Shown here in pieces: positions 20,306 through 32,300 of a stretch of DNA of 64,000 bases. Under the pieces are notes generated by a model, which was given only the letters and a program-made list of their open reading frames with translations, did no database searches and was not told the DNA's origin. The DNA is taken from positions 9,647,690-9,711,689 of the forward strand of contig OZ038440.1 in NCBI GenBank assembly GCA_964036275.1. Reading direction: 5' to 3'. A program made the translations under genes and the position numbers. Positions within the stretch are counted from its first letter, which is position 1; each line of letters begins with the position of its first letter. The stretch comes from Litoditis marina. Its lineage: Eukaryota > Nematoda > Chromadorea > Rhabditida > Rhabditidae.

Positions 20306-23300
20306 CTAGAAGTTGACCGAATCCCTTCGTTTTCTGTTCGACTCCTTTCTCTGTGCGATCTTCTTGAACGGATTCAGTTGGGCTATTTGGGATTTTCGTC
20401 TCCGCATTCGATCCGCCCAGTTTGCTTCTCGGGATGGTCCTAAGGATATTGATTGATTAATGATTTATTGATTTTACTAAGCAGATCAACACAACAATTG
20501 AGTCTAACATTACCATAACAATTGTCCTTCACGCTCAAATTGACTGAATTAAAACATGACGTCTCAAATGAATAAATTTGTATACGGCCTATTTCATTCG
20601 TTTGTCACTTTTGTGTGAACCATTTTACAATTACATATTATCAACCGTGGATTAACTGTCCTTAGAGGAGGTGAAGATTGGCATGGGTGAGCTTTGTTTC
20701 CAGCTCATGCGGTGCCAGACAGATACCGCGGCGGGCGGGGATCGAACCCAGGTCAGTGGAGCGACAGCCGAACGCTAACCACTTCACCACTCGGCCGCTT
20801 ACTGTAGAAGTCTGAGTGGGAATGAAGAAGACTGTATAGTCAATGGCTCTTACCTGCTCTCGGCGGTTTCTCTTCTTCCGCTTCGTCCTCATCTTCTTCG
20901 AAAGGCACTTCCTCCACTGTGATTGTCGGATACCTACAAACACTTTTTCAGAGTAAAAAGAAAGTTCGCTTGTCAGCTTCTGCTGTTCTAAGTTGTTGTT
21001 TTTCAGTACTAATACCGCCGAATCATTCTAAAGGGGAACAGAAAGGAAAGTTAATATGAAACAGCTGCTCAAGAAAACCCGATATATACAAATTTCGATC
21101 CAAACCAACGATTCTGATTAGCATACGATACACATCTTTTAGCCTGTTTTGGCGCGCGCGCCGTTAAGGTTAGGTGCCCCGGGGTACCTAAACTAGCTTT
21201 CCATTCTGCCCTCCTTTACAGCCGCAACATCATACTGTAAGAACCCAAACACTACATCATATAAAAACTGTAGTAAAAACATCGAAAACAACTGCATTGT
21301 TCTGGAAAGAGACAACGCTGAAAACGGCAAAAGCAGTTAGAACTAACGGTAGCTGAAAAGACTACTCACATCCGGGAATTGTCCAAACGTGGGTGTGGGT
21401 TCGCATCTATCTGTATTCTTGACACTTTCGAATGACCCGATTCTCCAGACGTTGATCGCGTTTTGGATGGTTCTTCGGCGTATAACTAAATACAAAAAAT
21501 AATAATAGTAAAATATCGAAATGCTGTACAGGCTTAAGCAATATTTTATTACACTTTTTATTGGTGACAACGATATAACCTCCTTTCTTGGAGAACCGGA
21601 AATATCAGAGACTATGCCGCGCTTGGACTTCGTATCTGGTGGAACCGATCAATATGTGTTTGTTCACAGCAGGAATTCAAAACTACAGTACGCTACCAAG
21701 TTGAATTTTATGACAATTACCGTACCGAGTCCATTTCAATGGGTGGCGTGTCGTGTTGTATCTCTGCCACCACTCGATAGTGCTCATTGGACCGAATCAG
21801 AGCCAGGTAGCCATATCCTTCAGCTGCCTACAAAGCTAACTTTACTTTGGACAATCATTTATCAGCCAAAAACTTTTTCATTCTCGAAAACAAACTCTGT
21901 TTGCTGAACAATTTGCAATGTCATTCGTGCGCGCGAAGTGAAATTGAACAATGAATGGGTACTGAAGTACTGATGTACTGAACCAGAGCCTAAAGTTATT
22001 TGCATTAGGTTGTAGTCAGTAAATGATGTGAAAACTATCTAAGAATTGCCGTGAAATACAGGCTAACATGAACATGTAGTCTTGCTAATTTGTGTTTGTG
22101 CCCTAGTGTCTTTCAAATAAGGATCCAGATTATGTTTAAAGATCAAACTACAAATCACGTTTCTCAAATTGTCACATCCCAACGGATTTACCTGTTCCAA
22201 AATGACCGCGAAAGTGTTCTGGAGATCTTCGAAAGATGGACGCATGGCCGGATTCTTATCCCAACAACTGGTCATCAACTCGGCTCTGAAACATCATTCT
22301 CGTTTACTTTTACAAAACTTCCTAGTGTATGTTCGGCATCTAAAAATGTTCGAAATGTTTTTAAGGTGACTCTCAACTTTATTCCAGTTATTCCAGTTAG
22401 AAATTCATTCAAAAATTACTAGAACGATGGCTGGAACAGCGTCTATCAACTAGGACGAGTATGATATCGGGGTCGCTTTTTCAATGGAGAGTCCCTATGC
22501 GGGGAATAATGCCCTGTCCCGCTGTGTTTGTAGTTTGATCCCGTTGGTTTTCAGTTTAAATGCATTAACTCTGACATATATGTCGAGATCAAACTACAAC
22601 AGAAATTTTGTTACTTTCTCTACTCACACTTTGTCGGTGGCCATGAGTGGTCGTTTTGGTCGATTTCCGTCCTCCAGATGGGCAATTAGATCCGTCGGTT
22701 CAATGTCGGAGAAGGGAATCTCACCCATCGACCACGTTTCGAATAACACGACACCGTAGGACCAGCTGAAAAAGTATGATAAACAATTGACGGAATGAAT
22801 TTGGAACTTCAGATAAATTCCCTCAGCCACGAATAGCTAAGATACTTGTCAAACGTCCAGTGACATAGAACACGTAAAATGCAGCACAGGCCAAGAACGT
22901 CAAATTACCGAATGGAATTTTTTTCAGGTGTTGCTGCATGTTTAACGTTGCCATTCCATTAACTCCTACCACAATAGTCAAGTGATGGAAGTCTTCTCTG
23001 ACCACAAAGTTTACAACCTCCCATGCAAGCACACCAAGTAACACCAAGTAACCAAGTAACCAGAGGTGTTTTCAGGCACGTAAGTAACTCACACGTCACT
23101 CTTGAATGAGAAAGTCCCCTTGACGAGGCTCTCCAGTGCCAGCCACTTTATGGGCAGCCGCCCCGATGCCGACAAAGCGTTATCAGTCGGCGTCGCCGTC
23201 ATCGCCAGCCCGAAATCACCGATCTAAACGAGTTTTTGAGAATTCGAAGGGATTCTTGTCACCTCGTATATTAGCACTACGTTTGGTGGGACAAACATCA

Positions 23301-26300
23301 TAATTTCAGAGAGGTTGACATAAACGTGAAAAGCGACAATGAAAAGTAGGATTTTGAATGATAATAAAAATAATTCATTTATCTATGTGTATCAGGAATT
23401 AAAGAAGACGGTATGAGATCACGAAGTAGTGGACATGAAAATTCATCGCGATGATGAGAAAATATGCGATTGAAAGATCGAAAATGAAATCTTATTCCAG
23501 CGTTCGCAAACCAACAATAACTCTAAAATGATATGATGTTGGAAGTAAACTATGTCGTTGTGGCCTAAAAATATTGGAAGTGTTGTTATTTGAGGAACGA
23601 CGGACTAAAGGCTTTCCAAAACTTTTTTTCATTCAATTCCTTTCCTCGAAAAAAAAAGGAGAAAAAAGTTTGTAAAAGTTAGTTGTTCTGGCAATGAGAA
23701 CATCACAAGTAATGTGAGAGAACTTACTTTAGCAGTTCGCATTCCATCCGGTCCGGTTATCATGATATTTCGGGCAGCCAGGTCGCGATGGATTATGTTT
23801 CGTAGTCCCAGAAATCTCTGGAAAGGTGTGTTTGGAACTGGTGCAGATCTCAAGACGGTCAAAGAACAAGGACTGTCACAAAAAGTGCACACAATAACCA
23901 TCAAAACATTAATGTACAGTTTGTTTTTCATGTTTTTTATGGATGACAATTCGTTGGCAGTGTCCTGAGAGAGGCCACTACCAAAGTTAAACAAACCTCC
24001 TACTGGACAGCTGGAGACTGAAATTTCATCAAGGCGTTTCCGTGATCGAGAAAGTTTTTTAAAGGTTTTTTTATAACTAACCATTCCCCGTGCCACTTGC
24101 CAAGCGAAATTCAGAAACTCCTTGTTACACTCCACCTGATCGTCCACTGATTTTGACTGAAATATTCTTTGTAAATCGCTCTAAACTTTAGCAAGCTCAT
24201 TTTACTACGATAAATCAATCTACAACGTCTGTGAAAAATCACAAACTCGTGCTGCAATCATTATTAAGAGGTGGTGACACAATTGGACAAACGTTTCCCT
24301 GTGAAGTCCAAGTTGATGACAAGAATACAACAAACTTTAAAGTGGTTTTCAGCTTTTCTAGTTTGTGTAGTATACGTGAGCTTCTCCGATTTCAATATTT
24401 TCTAGTTCACGACAACGTGTGGTCCACACAAATTTTTCTGCGATTGAGCATCTAAAAAGATCATGGTTTTGTTCCTTAGTTTTCACGTGACTTCTCTATC
24501 CACTTCTAGTGAAACTAGGCTTTGATTACCTCGATTATCAATAGTATGTTGGCAAAGAACACTCACAATTTCCAGTTCCACCTTCCGTTGCTTCAAGTAT
24601 CTGAGTAGATCTCGATTGCTACAGTACTCCATGACGAGACAGGACTTTCCCGCCGTGATACAACCCAGCATGTTCACAATATGTTCATGACAGCCTAGAG
24701 ATTTCATCTGGAAGATAAGTATTTTAAACTCCGTCCAACTACATTTCAAAGACTGCACAGGAAGATCCCGCCTGCATTTCTTTTTGACGGTTTTTCTATT
24801 GATCATGAAAAGTTTTGTATGATGGGAGACCACCTCAGATGTTTTGTAATAGAAAGGTGTTCTAAGAGGATCGAAAATTGGTTAGATAAAATTTTCACAG
24901 TAGAACGGACCAGGCTGATTTCGTGCACGAATTCGGCCCGTGCATTCTCGGAGGCGTGTCTGGGCAGCATTTTTACGGCGCAATCGCAGTCGGTGAAGTG
25001 GGCTGCCTCCGTGCGATGGTACTGCTGGATGGCAGGGGCCGTACCGATCAGTTTCCCTAAACAGTAGTGTTTGATTGTTTCATGTTTGTTTCATGTTTTG
25101 TTAATAGTGGTGTAAATGTTGTTAATGTTTGTTTGATTATGTTTCCGGACCAGGTCATAACAATTCTGGCTTTAACTAGTGATTGTATGATTTACACGCA
25201 ATACGCCTCTCTTCAAAAAGAATTAGGAAGAAGAGAAAGAACTGAGAAAATGAGGAAGACGAATAATTAGTTGAAAATGACGTAAACTATGATAATTGCA
25301 AACTCAATAAAACAAACCAGTCACAATCTTGAAAATTTTCCATGTTGAACCAGTGATGTGATTGATCTATTAAATGTATGTCAATCAAGTGCTTACCTTT
25401 GAAAACTTGTCCATAGGCTCCATGACCGAGTCGTTCATTTTTCACAATGAGTTTGTCCCAAGATAGCTCCCAGTAGTCGATCCTGGAATAGAACGATTTG
25501 TTCATTCATTTCAGGTAATATGTACTGACAACTTCTTGCTGAAGATAACTCAAAACAAGAGAAATTCAATCTTCGAAAACTATCGCGCGGAGCGCTAAGC
25601 GCTCTGCGTGAGTTGTCTTTCGTTTGGCCATTGCGGACTCGTTTTTTGCTTCTAATCGAGAAAAAGCTTCAAATATAATCGTTTTTTTCGGAAACTAAAG
25701 AAAGGGAGAGTTAGAGAATCACGGATTGAAGATTGTGTAAGAATTTGAGCCAAATCGGATGATTTTCGCCCAAGTTATGGTTTCGTGTCGTTGTTGAAAA
25801 CTTCCGCCGTAATTCGTCCCTCCTCCCTCCTCCCTCGTCCCTCACGGAATTCTGTCCGCATAGTATTGGAAAAACTACTGAATCGATTTGGCAAAATTTT
25901 GGAACATGAATTCTAATGCCAAAGTTAGCCCGTCGCGCCGAGTATGAGATGTATAGCTCATAATTGGCGCCAGGCGCGGGCGCCAATAGGCGCCAAAAAC
26001 GACTATTGGAAAAACTACTGAACCGATTTAGCTGAAATTTAAAACATGGGTTCTAATGCCAAAGTTAGCCCGTCGCGCCAAATATTAGATGTAAAGCTCC
26101 TCATTGGCGCCGGGCGCGGGCGCCAATAGGCGCCAAAAACGGCAAAACATTGATTGTAGGCTATTAAGATGTCTCAAACTGATAGAACCTGAACAGTGTG
26201 GTGTAAAAAGTCTATTTTCTCAAACGGAACTAAAACTTTTTCTCTAGCGCGCGGACCAGGCGCCAAATGGCGCCAAAACTCCAAGACATGTCATTGTCAA

Positions 26301-29300
26301 CGGAATCGTTGAAATTTGATACAGTTAATAGTGAGCACATGTTTAAGTAAATTGATCTGTCAGAAACTGAACATTTCGCGTTGGCGCCCAGCGCTGGCGC
26401 CAAATGGCGCCAGAACGCAAGAACGAGAAATTATCAACATAAATGTTTGGAAATTTGTCATTTGGATGATGATCACAATACAACTACGTTAGTCACTCGA
26501 AAATTTCAAATTTATCAGTGGCGTTAGTCGCTTGCGCCAATTAGCGCCATTATTCTTCTTCTTGTGCCATATGAATAGTTGTAAGAGTACAACTGGCAAA
26601 AAGAGAACAATTGGTAAAAAGTGGGGGAACCAACAAATGTGTGAGTTGTGTTTGGTTTGACCTCTATATCAGAAAGAAGTGAACGATACGAATTGCTGTG
26701 ATACTGTAGCAGTAGTATTCTGCAAAAATAGAACAATACCAATGTTGCACAGTGGTTCACAACGCACGCATGTTGAAGTACACATGAAATACCCTTCGGC
26801 GATTTCTGAACTGTTATGCGGGTTTCGTTAACCACTGTGCAACATTGGTATTGTTCTATTTTTGCAGAATACTACTGCTACAGTATCACAGCAATTCGTA
26901 TAGTTCACTTTTTGCTGATATAGAGGTCAAACCAAACACAACTCACACCTTTTGTTGGTTCCCCCACTTTTTACTAATCTAGTTTCATTCGTTAAATCAT
27001 TCTCGTGAAGGTAGAAAGAACCAACATCATAATTACAGGTACTTTCACGTTTCACCTAACCATGAGTTCGATTACTCATAACCACCAATGTTTATGTTCA
27101 ATCTGGGTAGAAACATCTGAAGTTCATGCTGAGAGATTATTTCAGTATTCTGCACGCACATATCGTCTTCAGCCTGACTGTCCTTGGCCTCGTTCGATTT
27201 GAATCGATTCAGCTTCTCCATCCACATGTATTTCTGACGGTATAGAATGGTGGCAATGATCAGTAGAAGCATGCCACCCGTGCACGTTCCGACAATGATT
27301 ATCAGAATTGTGGGAACCGAAGAACCTTCTGAAAATTTACATCTTTACACTTGAAACAAAGCTTATTCGACAAGACTAAACCTACAGAGTATCATCGATC
27401 AATAAAAACTTGTTTGCTCTGATGGAATTAGATTTTCAGTCAGGACACCGGCCCCTTTTTACTTTGCGTTTTTGGTTCTGTTTTTTGCTTCGACATGTTT
27501 TTCAAACTATCTACATATTTTTTAAACTTCCGTGAATCCCATGTTTCAAGAAATAATATTGTTTATACAAATTTACCCAAAACACAATGTTGAGTTAATA
27601 ACTAACTCACTCTTAGCGGGTGCCTGACATATTTCTATCATGTCGCTTTGTGCGTCGTTGAAGTTTGGGTCAGAATGGATGTGGGTCGCTTTGATCACAG
27701 TCCGGTTACGGTAGATATCGGCTGCTTTCTGGGATTAAAAAAGCATTTGTGAAAACGGTTTGCAACGTTCGAGGTCTATATGGTGAGATCACAAAACAAT
27801 GTGGAAAAAACTTGTTGAACCCTTATCGAAAAAAAATTGTTTGTGTCAAGTACGTGAACCTTATAAATAAGTTTTATATATATATATATTTCAATTGAAT
27901 GAAAAAATAAAAAAATTGGGTTCACCTCATCAAAACAGTAAATTTCGAAGTCAAACTTCTCCATCGACTTGATCAAACTATTGTCACCGTTGTACGCATC
28001 GATGAAGTTCTGAAATTTCTTGAAATATATCATTTATCACCAGTGTCACCATTGTATATCACCATTGTAGCTTTAAACAAAGTGTTCTATAGTTCACATG
28101 TGCCGATATATCTATTGCGCATTGCTTCTGCTGGGGTCACGCATTCTACGGTTGATAACGGTAATATGTAACTCGGTTTTTGTAATGTGATGTAAAAGTA
28201 GCACACGGCTAAAGTAGTTCCCGTTAACAACTAGTATTATTGTAACAACCAAAAAACCTCATCGGTACGATGCCAACCTCTCAATGGAAAACCTCAGAAC
28301 GATTAGAGCCAGTTTTTCCCGATTGGCCAGATACAAAAGCAAGAGAGTGTGCAGATCAATGAGGCGGCAGACAGGTAAAGACTGTCGCCATCTCTCTAAC
28401 CTGCACAGCATCTCGTATAGGCAGCTGAAAAATGGCAGCCAACTTGCGAGGAATAGTCTGACAAGAAGAACTATACCTGAGACACGAAGTCGGTGAGAAG
28501 TGTCAACCGTGGTCCGTCCACCCCCTTATCCTCATTGACCGTCAGGGAAGTCGCCCACTGGACCAGTTGAAGGGTCGTGTTGTCGTAGACATCTATCGCC
28601 CCTGCTGCAAATACCGTCAAAATAATAAAAAAGGCGTCAAAGTTTTACAAACCTCAGAAATGCATTGAACACGTGACAAACGTCACAATGATTTGACCGT
28701 GAAAGTCCCTCATTGGCTTTTCAGAGTGTTTGATTATGACACACTCATGACCGAAGATTTTCTCACATTTTTCACATTGAGTTGCCCTTGACGAGTCAGT
28801 GGCATAGATATGGCACACAAAACAACTGTAAAATAAGACCAACAGTAATCAACACTTCTTTTTTGAGTGTCGGCAAGTACTGCCGATAAAACTCACATGA
28901 GTCGAGAAGCACTTCTTCCAGGTGCAGACTCTCCAGATGGGTGTGAATTGAGGTCGTGTCGCTCAGCCAATCAGAATCCGAATGATTCTTTGCCAGAAAC
29001 CGCACAACGACCCTGTCACTGTCGTCCTAGAAATGAAACTCATCTGTGTGTTTTAGTTTTTTTTTCAGAACATATGTCAATATAAAGTTTCAACCCCACT
29101 TCAGTTTTGGTGTAGTGCAAAAGACAGCATCGAAAATACGTGCAAAAGTGAACTTGAAACTGTGATTTATTTGTGAGACTGAAACATGCAAAAAAACGTT
29201 TGTGGTATTCGTGACCTAGTAGCATGTTGCTACCACGCATGCGTTTGAAGTTCGAACCGTTTCATGATGATTAAGGTTTATTTTCTTAACAAAAAAATCT

Positions 29301-32300
29301 ACATTACTCACAAAACAGTTTTGAAGTGGCTCCTGCACATAGTTGATGGCTCTTTGAAATTGTGCTTGAGAAGTGCGATTAGAGAGAGCGAAGAGATAGA
29401 TTATATGCCAATACTCCACATATCTATTGTCCACCTGGAAAACTTCAAGCTAAATGGGTATGTCTTGTTTTTGACGCATAGCGTTTACATTTCAGCATTA
29501 CTCAATTTCAGAAAATGGTTTGAACTATTTCCTCTTTAGATTTTCGATTGAGTTCATTTCGCAAACCTATATTGATAGATCAACATTTTTCATAAATTAA
29601 AAAGAACTTCGTTCTTGATTGAACACGTGACTTTGTCTGAAATTACTTTTTCGAGAAGAGGAATTGTCCTAATAATAGCTGTTATACTCTTACGTGACAC
29701 TTTCCATTAATCAATAAATCAGTATACGTGTCGTATCATTATTTGATAATCAATATACACTGACGTGACTATATCCATTAATCAATAAATTAATATAATC
29801 CCCTTACATGCGTACCGTAGGTGTGGGTGAGGGTGTTGTGGGTACGGTAGTTGTGGGAAGGGGCGTGGTCGGAGGACGACAGTGAGAGAGATTTTGCTGG
29901 AAAAATTTATTTCCAAAGATGTGATATTAATGATAATACAAATAGCTTTACTTAAAAGGTGGAGTACTATATTAAAATCATTCACATTACAGTTAAAGTA
30001 GGACGATTATGTGGTGATCTACGATCTAATCGCAACGCTTCAGTCCTTCAAACTGCAATACATTTTTCAATTGCAATTTAAAGGACCGTTGCCACGGGAT
30101 TGGTCCACATAATCGTCCTTCTTTAAAATAAGATTATTTTCACCATGAGTGGCGTAACACATTATGATCAGAAATATCGGAAAGAGTTTGCTCAAGGTTT
30201 TCTGTCTTAACATGCCATAATTATAATTATAATTATGATAAACCCTTCTTTCTTTCAAGTTTGTATATTATTATATACCTGTGCACTCTGACACTCTGAA
30301 GCACTTCGTGGCCCACACGGTTTTATACAATCCTGAAACGTCGAAAGAAATGTAGAAAAGTTCAAACAAATAGGCGATAACTGTCAAAGACATACTCTTT
30401 TTTCCTTTTTACAGTTTTCCTAAATCATATTTTTTATTGGTTTACGATTCTTTATCAAAATAATTTCAAGTGAAGTGCAGAATACAACATTTATTAACCT
30501 ACAGAATAAATTCGATAACCTATGTTGAGTTTGATATGCAAATTACATTTTTCTTTTGCAAACTAACTATGAGGTTCGGAAGACAGTTGGAGTTGGGTAC
30601 GACGTATTGATTGGTGGTCAGGGGGTCGTAGTACTTGCTCATAAGTTCAGAGGTTATTTCCGGATTGCCCACTCCTATTATTGTAAACGAAATACAACCA
30701 TAATCGACCACGTTCATTACGTCCTGAAAAGGTCATAATTATCAACTTTATTATCGATTAGAAAAAACAATCTTTCTTATTTAGCACATTGTCCCGAAAG
30801 GGGATAGGGTGGTTTTGGCATAGTTCTACTCAAAGATGGGAAATGTTTGATGACAACAGCTGTTTTGGAAAAATTAAAAGTTGTCACAATATATTTTATT
30901 TCCTGCCTCAAAGGATATGTTTGTAGTCAATATAACCATTCAGCGAAAAAACTTTCAATTTCAAATTTATCTAAAGCTTCAGTATCTATTAATAGAATCA
31001 AATTTGCCCACCCCGCCGAGTCCCTTCTTGTAGTCGAATATTCGATTCGTCAACATGACCACCGTATTGTACAGACACCTTGTTTTCACTTGAGAGAAAG
31101 GTTTCATCTAAAAAACGGAACAGTCCATCAAAATCTTGAATTTTATAATTGCGTGAACTATAGAAGACTCCCAGATTTTTTCACATTTCAAGGGAACTGC
31201 TCGGTTAGCCTCGATTTCTGTTATTCAAACACACAAGATGAGAATTTCACATGTTTTTGATGAACAATACAGTCATGGTTAATTTTTATGCACATCTGAG
31301 CAGGAAACAAGTTCGAATATCGCGTGAAACCTGAACCAATTCATTTTACAGAGAGATCTTGAACTCACTTCGCCGAGAAGCGCATAGGTGAAGTTGGCCA
31401 CCGCCGTTTCCGGTTGCACGGTTTCATTGCTGGAATAGTGTCCCACGAAGTCATAGTAGTTCATGAAACCAATTTGATGGGAACACACCACTTCACCACA
31501 ACAAATCGTCGGAGCGATGGACTGGAAACATGATAGTTTTGTAATGAATTGAATGTAACATTTTCCAAAAATCTAGGTGCTCGTGGTTTAACTGTATTTT
31601 CATGGTAAACCAGTATGTTACTGGAGACAAAGTGGCATTGACAAAACACTGGAACATGAAACGTGCAGACTGTAAGTTTTACGTGACTCTAGTTTCTACT
31701 AGTGACTACCATTTACAAGCTTGTGTGTTGTAGTGACAGATTTACTCACCGAATTGAACATTGAATAGAAATAGGTCTGGTAGCCGACACCCCGCTCCAT
31801 ACATGTGTTTGTCATGCCCTGTAATTTGGAAACGTTATGTAGTGTAGCCATTCCCATCGAGACCTGGCAGCGTGCCAAGTAAACGTTGAATGCGTATTGT
31901 CCACCTGAAGATGTGGTTTCCAAAAATTGTTCGGATCACATTCTTAGGTGAGGGTGAACTTCATTTTGTCTATTTTCCCATGTTTTTTATAAGTTGATTC
32001 TGTTGGACGATGTTTGATAGAAAACCCACCTTGAGAAACAAGAGAACGTTGTTGTAGTCGTCAATCGAGGTGAACGTCTGATCCAAGTCTAGTAGAACGG
32101 CAATGGAACAGTCGTGGATTGTCTGGAAAGTTTGGTATAGTAATGAAAAAACTTGTGCTCACCTCGTGGTTTTGATGAATACAGTTGCAAAAGACTTTTG
32201 ACTGAGTTCAAAAGGTTGGGTTATCATACATTTTTCACAATTTGAAATCGCGTGAATCTTTCTGATTCGTGGGCACGTGTACGTGACCAACTGTTATAAC

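Noticed and set aside
20726..20798. Functional tRNA gene on the minus strand
   Set aside because: A and B boxes are present, but the acceptor stem pairs for only 5 bp and the anticodon arm is poor. Better read as a SINE head or pseudo-tRNA.
28270..28460. Extra kinase-gene exon on the minus strand (frame with SLPVCRLIDLHTLLL)
   Set aside because: No acceptor/donor pair keeps it in phase with the flanking phase-0 exons without a stop.
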